Shown here piece after piece: positions 1-6,910 of a stretch of 7,365 nucleotides of DNA. The notes below the pieces were generated by a model, which worked only from the letters and a program-made list of their open reading frames with translations, was not told the origin of the DNA and ran no database searches. Position 1 is the stretch's first letter. Every line of letters begins with the position of its first letter. The DNA is taken from contig CAJTQP010000083.1 in the NCBI GenBank assembly GCA_910578575.1, positions 1 to 7,365 of the forward strand, written 5' to 3'. A program made the position numbers and the translations under genes. Source of the DNA: an uncultured Oscillospiraceae bacterium. Its GTDB lineage: Bacteria > Bacillota > Clostridia > Oscillospirales > Oscillospiraceae.

Positions 1-1079
1 TCCAGCAGGTTCAATACCGCCCGGTTTACTGCCTCTTGGCGCAGGGTCAACAGCAGGGCCGGGGGCTCTTCTGCTTGGAAGTGGATACCCTTGGGGGCAC
101 ATAGTCCCTCCCCCGCCGTCCGCCAGAGCCGGAACAGCTCTGAGAGGGGAACAGGCTGCACCTGCTCCTCCCTGCCGTCCCCGTCGGACAGCGCCCGCAG
201 GCGGCTCAAATAGTTCTCCAAACGCTCTGCCCCCCGAAGGATGGCCTCTACGCTCCCCTGCTGGACAGCACTCAAGGTCTCCTCTGCCAGAAGTTCCCCG
301 TTGCCGCTGATGATGGTCAGGGGGGTCTTTAAGTCGTGGGTCAGGGCCGCCAGTTCCCGCTGCCGCTGCTGCTCCATGGCCCACTGGTGTTCCAGGGATT
401 CCGCCAGGTTTTTTCGCAAAAGGTCCATGGCTTCCAAGGCCTCCCCCAACTCCCGGACCCTGGCCCCAGCTGTGAACGGGTCATTCAGGCGTTGGTGGGC
501 AATGGCCTGGGTGGCGGCGGTGATGGTCTTTGCGTCCTGCCGGAGCAGGCGGGTATAGCGGCGGGTATTCAGTCCCGCCAGTAACCCACACAGCCCCACC
601 AGCAACGCCAGCATACTGCCCAGAAAGTCCGGCAGGGCCTTTTCCAGAGCAGGGTCGGTGTAAGGATTGGAATAGTCATACTGGAGGACACATACCGCCC
701 CATCCGGCAAGGAAACCAGTTGATGGTGCTGGTAGTATGGGAAATGTCCCGTCTTCTCCCCGGATAAGGCCTGGCGTGCATAGTCTGCATGGCGGCGGTC
801 CATGCCGCCGCTGTCTTTCAGGTCTCCAGCTGCGTCGAACACCGCCCAGCGGTAGTAGTGGGGAATGGCCCCAGTGTCAAACTCCCGGCGCAGGGCTTCC
901 GCTGTGGATTGTACTTGGCCGGCGGCGCAGGCAGACGGGAGCACAACGCCCAGGTTAATCAGCATGGCGAAGCAGAGCCACCAGAGCAGCAGGGCAGCCA
1001 GAAGGATCCCTCCTGTAGAGAGCAGATAGCGCCAGAACAGGGCTGTCAGCCCCATGGGCCGCTTTCTTGGTTTTTCCAT
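1..1079 (-). CDS. Sensor histidine kinase, C-terminal end cut off by window edge
   Basis: This is a membrane sensor kinase, expected to autophosphorylate on histidine and pass the phosphate to the response regulator encoded just upstream. The reading frame is open from the ATG at 1079 to the window edge (359 codons plus two bases), so it has no stop here. A basic N-terminus (MEKPRKRPMG) precedes transmembrane segment 1 (about 15-48). An extracytoplasmic region (about 50-150) follows, then transmembrane segment 2 (about 152-170) and a HAMP-like linker. The HisKA H-box ALTHDLKTPLTIISGN has the phospho-acceptor at H248. The ATPase domain begins near residue 325 and is lost after the start of the N-box (EAVNRAVLNLL); the D and G boxes lie outside the window. 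The start at 1079 has GGGTGGG upstream and overlaps the regulator gene by 34 bp; an ATG at 1055 is possible. The H-box resembles VanS/lantibiotic-sensing kinases, but the ligand is unknown. Confidence 0.93.
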   Translation of the reverse strand, partial: MEKPRKRPMGLTALFWRYLLSTGGILLAALLLWWLCFAMLINLGVVLPSACAAGQVQSTAEALRREFDTGAIPHYYRWAVFDAAGDLKDSGGMDRRHADYARQALSGEKTGHFPYYQHHQLVSLPDGAVCVLQYDYSNPYTDPALEKALPDFLGSMLALLVGLCGLLAGLNTRRYTRLLRQDAKTITAATQAIAHQRLNDPFTAGARVRELGEALEAMDLLRKNLAESLEHQWAMEQQRQRELAALTHDLKTPLTIISGNGELLAEETLSAVQQGSVEAILRGAERLENYLSRLRALSDGDGREEQVQPVPLSELFRLWRTAGEGLCAPKGIHFQAEEPPALLLTLRQEAVNRAVLNLL

Positions 1080-1729
1080 TTATAGCCCACCCCCCATACC
1101 GTCTCAATGGGCGCCTGCCCCACCGCCCGGAGCTTGGCGCGGATATTTTTGATGTGTTCTGTGATGGCGGAGTCGTCCCCGGTGCCGTCGAAGCCGAACA
1201 CCGCCTCATATAGTTGTTCCTTGGTGAAGGTCTGCCCTGGGCGCAGGGCCAGATGCTGGCAGATCTCGTACTCGCTTTTGGTCAGGTGGATGGCCTGTCC
1301 CTGACAGGACAGCGTCCGACCAGAGAGGTCAAACTCCAAGTCTCCCCGGCGGACTTGGTTCCGGGGAGTGCGGGATTGGCGGCGCAGGTGGGCATTCACT
1401 CTGGCCCGCAGCTCCGCCAGGCGGAAGGGTTTGGTCAAATAGTCGTCTCCTCCCAGCCCCAGGCCCGTCACCACATCCTCCTCCCCGGTTTTGGCGGTGA
1501 GGAAGAGGATGGGGCAATCCGCCAGGGCCCGGATGCGGCGGCAGGTGGCAAAGCCGTCCTCACCGGGCATCATCACATCTAAGAGGATACAGTCTGCCCA
1601 GCGGCAGTGGGTCTCTTGGACTTCGCCACCACGGGAAAGGACCGTCACCTGGTGTCCGTCCCGTTCCAGGGCCGTTTTCAGCAGGGTGCGGAGGTCGGCA
1701 TCGTCATCCACCGCAAGGATATGGGCCAT
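1046..1729 (-). CDS. OmpR/PhoB-family response regulator
   Basis: This is a 227-residue DNA-binding response regulator, the presumed partner of the overlapping histidine kinase. The receiver domain (about 1-115) has the acidic pocket D8-D9-D10, phospho-acceptor D51 in LLDVMMPGEDG, the switch threonine T78 in FLTAK and the conserved lysine K100 in LTKPF. A C-terminal winged-helix domain (about 128-222) contains LTKSEYEICQHLA, the recognition-helix stretch AITEHIKNIRAKL and the terminal hairpin VWGVGYKW. All key residues are present, so it should be functional. The start at 1729 has GAGGG seven bases upstream, and this site overlaps the stop of the preceding TraX gene (10 bp intergenic), which points to cotranscription. 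Its targets are unknown; its own operon is the obvious first candidate. Confidence 0.95.
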   Translation of the reverse strand: MAHILAVDDDADLRTLLKTALERDGHQVTVLSRGGEVQETHCRWADCILLDVMMPGEDGFATCRRIRALADCPILFLTAKTGEEDVVTGLGLGGDDYLTKPFRLAELRARVNAHLRRQSRTPRNQVRRGDLEFDLSGRTLSCQGQAIHLTKSEYEICQHLALRPGQTFTKEQLYEAVFGFDGTGDDSAITEHIKNIRAKLRAVGQAPIETVWGVGYKWKNQESGPWG

Positions 1730-1739
1730 TACGCATCCC

Positions 1740-2606
1740 TCAATTCATCAGAAAATAGATCCCCCAGGAGAGGGCATAGAGTATATAGATGTGGGCGGGA
1801 TAAAAGAGGTAGAAAAACGCCTTGTGTCCACCGCCCCGCTTGCCGTTGTAAAGCAGCATGGGAATCGCCGCAAGGGCGCCGTACCACTCATAGTACATGG
1901 TAAACATCTGGGTCCAGTGGAAGCCTGGCATAGAAGAAACCATAAAGCCTGTAAAAACCAGGTAGTACAGCAGATCCACCACCACAAAAGCCGCCACCTG
2001 CCGGTGTTTGTTCTTACGGAACAGGTAGAGCACGATGCCCTCGATAATCACTGGGAGACACGCGTCTGCGTTGGTGTTCCAAGTGGGGATGAGCGGGAGC
2101 CATCCCACCACCAGAGGCTGACGCAGTACAGGAACATGGGTCATCAGGGCAGTGAAGAGAAAGGGGCAGGCCAGGGGCAGAGCCACTGCCAGCAAGCCCC
2201 GGACAATCCGCTTTTGTCCCAGCCAGTCGATCCCTTGATAGATCACCATGAGAATGGCGAAGGCAGTCATCATGCCGTTCATGGGATAGAAGCCGTCCGG
2301 ACGTCTCAGCAGCCCAAAGACGTTCATGGCCACCAACAGGGCGCTCATCCCCACCGAGATCAAATAGACCTTGAAAAAATACTTCTTCCGGTTTCGGGTC
2401 TTGGAAAAGCCCTCCACCAGGCAGAACAGAAAGAGTGGCGCGGACAAGCGCCCCAGCATACTGAAAACCTCCGGGATCACCCCCGTAAAGCCCAGGATAT
2501 AGTGGATGTGGTCCAGAACCATCAGGATCAGGGCCATCCATTTTAATCCTGTCCCTGACAATCCCCGTTCTGTCTCCGCCCGCGCGGTCAATGCAGTTGC
2601 TTCCAT
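1740..2606 (-). CDS. TraX-family polytopic membrane protein
   Basis: This is a 288-residue integral membrane protein with about eight hydrophobic segments. After a short polar N-terminus, the first helix carries the TraX signature LKWMALILMVLDHIHYILGF (residues 21-40) with the D32-H33 pair. LGRLSAPLFLFCLVEGF follows (about 51-67), which is also typical of the family. In the F plasmid, TraX acetylates the N-terminus of pilin. Chromosomal Bacillota homologues are often labelled conjugal transfer proteins, but their substrate is not known. No pilin, relaxase or type IV secretion gene lies nearby, so I infer an envelope acyltransferase-like role and not conjugation. The start at 2606 has a strong AAAGGAG eight bases upstream. 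It is the first gene of a unit with the response regulator and kinase (10 bp gap). The family call is firm; the function is inference. Confidence 0.88.
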   Translation of the reverse strand: MEATALTARAETERGLSGTGLKWMALILMVLDHIHYILGFTGVIPEVFSMLGRLSAPLFLFCLVEGFSKTRNRKKYFFKVYLISVGMSALLVAMNVFGLLRRPDGFYPMNGMMTAFAILMVIYQGIDWLGQKRIVRGLLAVALPLACPFLFTALMTHVPVLRQPLVVGWLPLIPTWNTNADACLPVIIEGIVLYLFRKNKHRQVAAFVVVDLLYYLVFTGFMVSSMPGFHWTQMFTMYYEWYGALAAIPMLLYNGKRGGGHKAFFYLFYPAHIYILYALSWGIYFLMN

Positions 2607-2682
2607 AGTCGCAGCTCCTTTCTTGTTTCTGCTTCTATGGTAAGGGGGAATTATCAGGAAAGTCTAAGCAAGCAGAGATTTT

Positions 2683-2716
2683 AAGGAAAACCACCGATCC
2701 GATTTGGACCGGTGGT
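2683..2716 (-). terminator. Intrinsic terminator after the DMT transporter gene
   Basis: On the minus strand an 11-bp stem (ACCACCGGTCC with GGATCGGTGGT, one G-U pair) closes a five-base loop and is followed by TTTTCCTT. It begins five bases after the transporter stop codon and separates the glmM operon from the traX operon. Confidence 0.88.
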
Positions 2717-2720
2717 CAGC

Positions 2721-3638
2721 TTAACCCATGGTTTTTGCTTTGTTCCGTTTTCTCTCCGGCAACTGCGCCAGGACGATGGCGCCGAACATGAGCACGCAGC
2801 CCAGCACCTCCCGCGAGGACATGCTTTGCTGCAAGATCAGCCAGCCTGCCAAGACGGAAATCACAGACTCCAAGCTCAGCACCAAGCTGGCCACGGTGGG
2901 GTTGACCCCTTTCTGGCCTATGATCTGCAAGGTGTAGGCCACCCCGGAGGACAGCGCCCCGGCGTAGAGGATGGGCCCCCAGGAGACGAGAAGGTCCTGG
3001 AGGGCTGGAACCCCCTCCGCCGCCAGCATCGCCACGGCGGAAAGAAGTCCCGCCACAAAAAATTGGATACAGGACATTTTCACCCCGTCCACCTTGGGGC
3101 TGAAATAGTCGATCACCATAATATGGACGGAGAAGGCCACGGCGCACAGGAGCACCAGAAAGTCCCCCTTTTGCAGGGTCAAGGAGCCGCTCATACACAG
3201 CAGGTACAGGCCAAACACCGCCACCACCACGCTGACCCAGAGCTTGACCCCCACCTTCTTGTGAAAAAACAGGCCCAGGATGGGGACGATGACAATATAT
3301 AGGGCAGTGATGAAGCCTGCCTTACCCACAGTGGTATATTGAATGCCCAACTGTTGCAGGCAGGAGGCCACCCCCAGCGCCAGGCCGCAACACACGCCTC
3401 CCAGGATCAGGGTCTTACGGTCGCTGGCCGGTTCCTCCTGGCGCTTTTCCGGACTTTTCAGCCGGCCAAAAAGCAGCACCACTGGGATCAAGGTCACCCC
3501 ACCCACGAAGGAGCGGGCGGTATTGAAGGCAAACGGACCGATGCGGTCCATCCCCACCGCCTGGGCCACAAAGGCTGTGCCCCAAATCAGAGCGGTGAGA
3601 AAGAGTATCAGCAGGTTTTTTCCAGGTAGGTTTTTCAT
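2721..3638 (-). CDS. DMT-superfamily (EamA) membrane transporter
   Basis: This is a 305-residue drug/metabolite-type transporter with about ten transmembrane helices arranged as two EamA repeats (about 8-145 and 155-295). The first repeat opens with LLILFLTALIWGTAFVAQ, the typical 'WG..F' motif of helix 1. The second ends in SLVLSLESVISVLAGWLILQ, the usual final-repeat signature with a conserved glutamate. Length and topology are normal for the family, whose members move small metabolites or amino acids, usually outward; the substrate cannot be read from sequence. It is the last gene of the glmM operon, 18 bp after the acetyltransferase stop, and is followed directly by a terminator. Its ribosome binding site is weak (AGAGAGA, 11 bases from the ATG), so expression may depend partly on upstream translation. 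A link to amino-sugar metabolism is suggested only by position. Confidence 0.92.
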   Translation of the reverse strand: MKNLPGKNLLILFLTALIWGTAFVAQAVGMDRIGPFAFNTARSFVGGVTLIPVVLLFGRLKSPEKRQEEPASDRKTLILGGVCCGLALGVASCLQQLGIQYTTVGKAGFITALYIVIVPILGLFFHKKVGVKLWVSVVVAVFGLYLLCMSGSLTLQKGDFLVLLCAVAFSVHIMVIDYFSPKVDGVKMSCIQFFVAGLLSAVAMLAAEGVPALQDLLVSWGPILYAGALSSGVAYTLQIIGQKGVNPTVASLVLSLESVISVLAGWLILQQSMSSREVLGCVLMFGAIVLAQLPERKRNKAKTMG

Positions 3639-3656
3639 TGGGTTTTGCTTCTCTCT

Positions 3657-4316
3657 CTACTTTTTGATGATGATGGTATCTTGATCCTTATAGATGGCGT
3701 TTGGGGGGATGACCCCACGGACGCTGGAGGTGGGATAGATCATGCTGTGGGGGCCGATCACTGTGCCGGGATTCAGGACACTGTTGCAGCCCACCTCCAC
3801 ATAATCCCCCAGCAGAGCCCCCACTTTTTTGCGCCCGGTGGGAATCTGCTCCTGGCCATCCTTCACCACCACCAAGGTCTTGTCGCTTTTGACATTGGAG
3901 GTAATGGAGCCCGCACCCATGTGGGCATGGCTGCCCAGGATGGAGTCCCCCACATAATTATAGTGGGGGGTCTGGACATAGTCAAAGAGTACCACGTTTT
4001 TCAGTTCCACGGAGTTGCCCACCACCGCTTTTTTGCCCACGATGGCGCTGCCTCGAATGAAGGCACAGTGGCGGATCTCCGCCCCATGGTCGATGATACA
4101 GGGGCCGCCGATGTAGGCAGAGGGGAACACTTTGGCGTCTTTGGCAATCCAAACATCCTCTGACGGGTGGTCGAACTCCTCCAGAGAAAGGGTCGCCCCC
4201 AGGCGGAGGATAAAGTCACTGAGCTCCCCCAGCACCTCCCAGGGATAGGTTTTCCCCTCAAATAGTGGGGCCGCGATGGTGTCCTCTAAGTGAAATAATT
4301 CAGCTATGGTCATCAT
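3657..4316 (-). CDS. GlmU-like left-handed beta-helix acetyltransferase (no uridylyltransferase domain)
   Basis: This 219-residue protein has a short N-terminal cap (about 1-52) and then hexapeptide repeats of a left-handed beta helix (about 53-205). The central stretch aligns without gaps to the acetyltransferase half of E. coli GlmU: GNSVELKNVVLFDYVQTPHY against [20 protein letters not shown]. From remembered E. coli residues, R88, K106, H118 (catalytic base, H363), Y121, A135, N141 and K146 match R333, K351, H363, Y366, A380, N386 and K392. N377 becomes H132 and S405 becomes C177. About 18 extra residues sit after K146. The nucleotidyltransferase domain of GlmU is absent. The likely reaction is acetylation of glucosamine-1-phosphate with acetyl-CoA, using the product of the adjacent glmM. 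The start overlaps the glmM stop (ATGA), with AGGAG eight bases upstream, so translation is probably coupled. Another acyl-acceptor sugar phosphate is possible. Confidence 0.85.
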   Translation of the reverse strand: MMTIAELFHLEDTIAAPLFEGKTYPWEVLGELSDFILRLGATLSLEEFDHPSEDVWIAKDAKVFPSAYIGGPCIIDHGAEIRHCAFIRGSAIVGKKAVVGNSVELKNVVLFDYVQTPHYNYVGDSILGSHAHMGAGSITSNVKSDKTLVVVKDGQEQIPTGRKKVGALLGDYVEVGCNSVLNPGTVIGPHSMIYPTSSVRGVIPPNAIYKDQDTIIIKK

Positions 4317-5668
4317 GGGTTTTTCTCCTCTGCCGCAAGGCCCCGCTCCCGCATCACTGCCAGGACGGAATCCACATACGCCTCACAGGTCTCATGGTCA
4401 GGCGCTTCCACCATCACCCGGACCACCGGCTCCGTGCCGCTCTTGCGCAGCAGGATACGGCCCTGATCCCCCAGTTTTTCCGCAACCTCCCGCACGGCGT
4501 TCTTCACCGCGAAGTCGTTGATGGCCATGTCCTTGTCCCGAACCCGCAAATTTTTCAGCACCTGGGGGTAGACCTGAAAACCCTGGGTCAGCTTGGACAG
4601 GGGCAACTTTTTGCTGAGCATCGCCTGCATGAGTTTGATGGCCGTCAACAGGCCGTCGCCGGTGTTGGCATACTTGCCAAAGATGATATGACCCGACTGT
4701 TCGCCGCCAATGAGGTGGCCGTTGGCCCGCATATTCTCATAGACATACTTGTCGCCTACGTCGGTTTTTTCATAACAGATTCCCGCCGCATCCAGGGCCT
4801 TGTAAAGGCCGAAGTTGGACATGATGGTGGTGACGATGGTGTTGTTCTCCAGCTTATCCCGCTCCTTCATATAGCAGCCGTAGACGTAGAGGATGCCGTC
4901 GCCATCCACTAAGTTCCCCTGCTCGTCCACTGCCAGGCAGCGGTCGGCGTCACCGTCAAAGGCGAAGCCGATGTCCATGTGGTTTTCCTTCACATACTTT
5001 TGTAGCTGCTCGATATGGGTGGAGCCGCAGTTTTCGTTGATGTTCAAGCCATTGGGGGTATTGCTGAGCACGTGGGTCTCCGCCCCCAGGGTCTCAAACA
5101 CACTTTTGGCAATCATCCAGGTGCTGCCGTTGGCGCAGTCCAGGGCCACCTTCATATCCTTATAGGAGTGGGTGGCCAGACTGATGAGATAGCCGATGTA
5201 GCGATTCCGGCCGGAGGCGTAGTCGATTACTCGACCGATGTTTTCCCCTGTGGCATACTCCAACTCCCGGTTGCTGTCCAGGTACTTTTCCAGTTGGTCA
5301 ATGACCTCCTGCTCCATCTTCTCCCCGTGGCGGTTGATGAGCTTAATGCCGTTGTCAAAATAGGGGTTGTGGCTGGCGGAAATCATAATGCCGCAGTCAA
5401 ACTCATCCACCTTGGCAATATAGGACACACTGGGGGTGGTGGTCACGTGCATTAGGCAGGCGTCCGCGCCGGAGGCTGTAATTCCGGCGGCTAGGGCGCA
5501 CTCAAACATATAACTGGACCGTCTGGTATCCTTGCCGATGACGATTTGCGCCTTATGGTCCTGGCCGTAGTGCCAGCCCAGGAAGCGGCCCACGCGAAAG
5601 GCATGGTCAACGGTCAGGTCTACATTGGCCTCACCGCGGAAGCCGTCGGTGCCAAAAAATTTTGACAT
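4313..5668 (-). CDS. glmM: Phosphoglucosamine mutase GlmM
   Basis: GlmM interconverts glucosamine-6-phosphate and glucosamine-1-phosphate in the cytoplasm, a step towards UDP-GlcNAc for peptidoglycan. The 451-residue length is normal. All four alpha-D-phosphohexomutase landmarks are present: N-terminal KFFGTDGFRGEAN; the phosphoserine loop ISASHNP with catalytic S99; the metal-binding loop DGDADR (about 238-243); and the sugar-binding GGEQSGH (about 321-327). The phosphate-binding RKSGTEP (about 408-414) lies in domain 4. The start at 5668 has GGAGAG seven bases upstream. A near-consensus promoter lies about 60 bp further upstream and the spo0A terminator sits just behind that, so this is the first gene of the operon. 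It is followed, with a 4-bp overlap, by the GlmU-like acetyltransferase that would use its product. Confidence 0.97.
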   Translation of the reverse strand: MSKFFGTDGFRGEANVDLTVDHAFRVGRFLGWHYGQDHKAQIVIGKDTRRSSYMFECALAAGITASGADACLMHVTTTPSVSYIAKVDEFDCGIMISASHNPYFDNGIKLINRHGEKMEQEVIDQLEKYLDSNRELEYATGENIGRVIDYASGRNRYIGYLISLATHSYKDMKVALDCANGSTWMIAKSVFETLGAETHVLSNTPNGLNINENCGSTHIEQLQKYVKENHMDIGFAFDGDADRCLAVDEQGNLVDGDGILYVYGCYMKERDKLENNTIVTTIMSNFGLYKALDAAGICYEKTDVGDKYVYENMRANGHLIGGEQSGHIIFGKYANTGDGLLTAIKLMQAMLSKKLPLSKLTQGFQVYPQVLKNLRVRDKDMAINDFAVKNAVREVAEKLGDQGRILLRKSGTEPVVRVMVEAPDHETCEAYVDSVLAVMRERGLAAEEKNP

Positions 5669-5675
5669 AGTTCAT

Positions 5676-5681
5676 CTCTCC
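5676..5681 (-). promoter_or_regulatory. Ribosome binding site of glmM
   Basis: GGAGAG lies seven bases before the ATG at 5668 and supports that start. A similar GGGAGAG occurs about 27 bases further upstream in the leader, but no in-frame start codon follows it. Confidence 0.7.
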
Positions 5682-5725
5682 AATAACTATGAAATAGGGA
5701 ATCTCTCCCATTACTAGGGTTTTAT

Positions 5726-5755
5726 ATTATACCTTATTTACTATGCGGCTGTCAA
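5726..5755 (-). promoter_or_regulatory. Sigma-A type promoter of the glmM operon
   Basis: Minus-strand TTGACA (5755-5750) and TATAAT (5731-5726) are exact consensus hexamers with an 18-bp spacer. The expected start is near 5719, giving a leader of about 50 nt before glmM. It sits immediately downstream of the spo0A terminator, so the operon has its own strong housekeeping promoter. Confidence 0.9.
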
Positions 5756-5769
5756 ATCCGGCGAAGGGT

Positions 5770-5802
5770 AAAAACAAGAGGCTGCATCTCTGCAACCTCT
5801 TG
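5770..5802 (-). terminator. Intrinsic terminator of spo0A
   Basis: On the minus strand, CAAGAGGTTGCA pairs with TGCAGCCTCTTG (12 bp, one G-U) around the loop GAGA, followed by TTTTTA. On the plus strand the wobble becomes an A/C mismatch and no T-run follows, so it is oriented to stop spo0A transcription. It begins about 25 bp after the spo0A stop. Confidence 0.9.
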
Positions 5803-5827
5803 GGATAATTCACTTGATATGTCTTCT

Positions 5828-6580
5828 TCAGCCCTGACGGTACCGTAACCGCAAACGGTCTGCAATGATTGCGATAAACTCAGAGTTTGTGGGCTTTCCT
5901 TTTGACGTGCTCACAGTAAACCCAAAATACTTTTGCAGCGTGTCCAAGTCGCCCCGCTCCCAAGCCAGTTCTATGGCGTGGCGGATGGCACGCTCCACCC
6001 GTGAAGGGGTCGTGTGAAATGTCTGCGCCACCTCAGGATAGAGAACCTTTGTAACCGCACTGATCACATCCATATCAATGACCACCATGGAAATAGCTTC
6101 CCGCAGGTATTTGTAGCCCTTCACATGGGCTGGCACCCCGATCTCATGGATAATATCAGAGACGGCAGCCTCCAAATCCAAACGGCTGTTGGTAACTTTC
6201 CGTTCTCCCTGCAATCCACTGGATAGCATCTGGATTCGATCCGCCACAGAGGACACCTGGCAAGGCTTCATCATGTAGTAATCTCCTCCGCGAAGGGCAA
6301 CCTGGTCAGCCATACAACCTTGAATAAAGTTCGAGAGAACCATAGTCGTAATATTCATGTGCCTGACTGCGTCCAGCACATCAAAGCCGTCCATGCGCCC
6401 CAGCACCAAGTCCAGTACCAAAACGTCTGGGGAAAGTCTTGTGGCCAAGTCAATGGCCTCCTGTCCATCTCCGGTCTGTCCTACCAATTCCAAATCGTCC
6501 TTACTTCGAATGGCCTGCACAAGTGCTGAACGAAAACTTTCGTTTGCGTCAGCGATGAGGATCTTTTTCTTTCCTTCCAT
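5828..6580 (-). CDS. spo0A: Sporulation master response regulator Spo0A
   Basis: Spo0A is the phosphorylated transcription factor that commits endospore formers to sporulation. The 250-residue protein has a receiver domain (about 4-118) with D11, phospho-acceptor D57 in VLVLDLVLG, the switch residue S83 and K105 in MMKPC, then a short linker and the highly characteristic Spo0A_C domain (about 133-247). The latter contains IIHEIGVPAHVKGYKYLREA, TPSRVERAIRHAIELAW (recognition helix) and SKGKPTNSEFIA. The second acidic-pocket residue is replaced by A12 (ADAN where Bacillus has ADDN), and the usual proline after the D57 region is missing (LVLG in place of IIMP). I chose the ATG at 6580 because AAGGAAGAGGT precedes it by six bases and the domain begins there. 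An in-frame ATG at 6625 lacks a binding site. The gene stands alone between two terminators. Confidence 0.96.
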   Translation of the reverse strand: MEGKKKILIADANESFRSALVQAIRSKDDLELVGQTGDGQEAIDLATRLSPDVLVLDLVLGRMDGFDVLDAVRHMNITTMVLSNFIQGCMADQVALRGGDYYMMKPCQVSSVADRIQMLSSGLQGERKVTNSRLDLEAAVSDIIHEIGVPAHVKGYKYLREAISMVVIDMDVISAVTKVLYPEVAQTFHTTPSRVERAIRHAIELAWERGDLDTLQKYFGFTVSTSKGKPTNSEFIAIIADRLRLRYRQG

Positions 6581-6586
6581 AGTGTT

Positions 6587-6597
6587 ACCTCTTCCTT
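6587..6597 (-). promoter_or_regulatory. Ribosome binding site that fixes the spo0A start
   Basis: AAGGAAGAGGT lies six bases before the ATG at 6580. No comparable purine-rich site precedes the in-frame ATG at 6625, so the shorter 250-residue product is preferred. Confidence 0.75.
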
Positions 6598-6626
6598 GGA
6601 AAAGCGGTTCGACCACCCTTCTCATA

Positions 6627-6657
6627 ATTTAGTAAAATCGTACCTGTGCGTTTCAAA
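6627..6657 (-). promoter_or_regulatory. Candidate spo0A promoter
   Basis: TTGAAA (6657-6652) and TAAATT (6632-6627) lie 19 bp apart on the minus strand, about 50 bp before the spo0A start. The -10 match is only moderate and the spacer is long; TACTAA three bases upstream with a 16-bp spacer is an alternative. Some promoter is required here because the 5S terminator lies upstream. I found no good sigma-H site. Confidence 0.3.
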
Positions 6658-6747
6658 CTCATCCATCGTCTACCGTGTCCAGACAAGAAGCTTGTGTTGG
6701 GGATATTTCACAGTTGATTTTCCCCATTTCTTTGCCTCAAATAGCGA

Positions 6748-6777
6748 AAAGGGGACAGTCCCATGACTGTCCCCTTT
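6748..6777 (-). terminator. Strong intrinsic terminator of the 5S/tRNA operon
   Basis: A perfect 13-bp stem (AAAGGGGACAGTC with GACTGTCCCCTTT) encloses a four-base loop. It starts three bases after the 3' end of 5S rRNA. On the minus strand the run continues as TTTTCGC. The arms are nearly symmetric and could also stop plus-strand transcription. Confidence 0.88.
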
Positions 6778-6780
6778 CGT

Positions 6781-6895
<115 letters not shown>

Positions 6896-6910
6896 TTGCT
6901 TTTCCATTGG

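Noticed and set aside
1491..2546. 351-codon plus-strand open frame opposite traX and the regulator
   Set aside because: It is antisense to two well-supported genes, and its translation is rich in His, Gln and Arg without domains. It reflects GC-rich codon usage on the other strand.
1740..2606. TraX as evidence of an integrated conjugative element
   Set aside because: No relaxase, coupling protein, type IV secretion gene, integrase or attachment-like repeat is seen, and TraX homologues are common on Bacillota chromosomes.
5669..5719. Riboswitch or glmS-type ribozyme in the glmM leader
   Set aside because: The leader is only about 50 nt and shows just a tiny GGGA/TCCC hairpin, too small for a known metabolite-sensing RNA.
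6581..6625. Spo0A extended to the upstream in-frame ATG (265 residues)
   Set aside because: No ribosome binding site precedes 6625, the extra 15 residues do not fit the receiver fold, and a good site precedes 6580.
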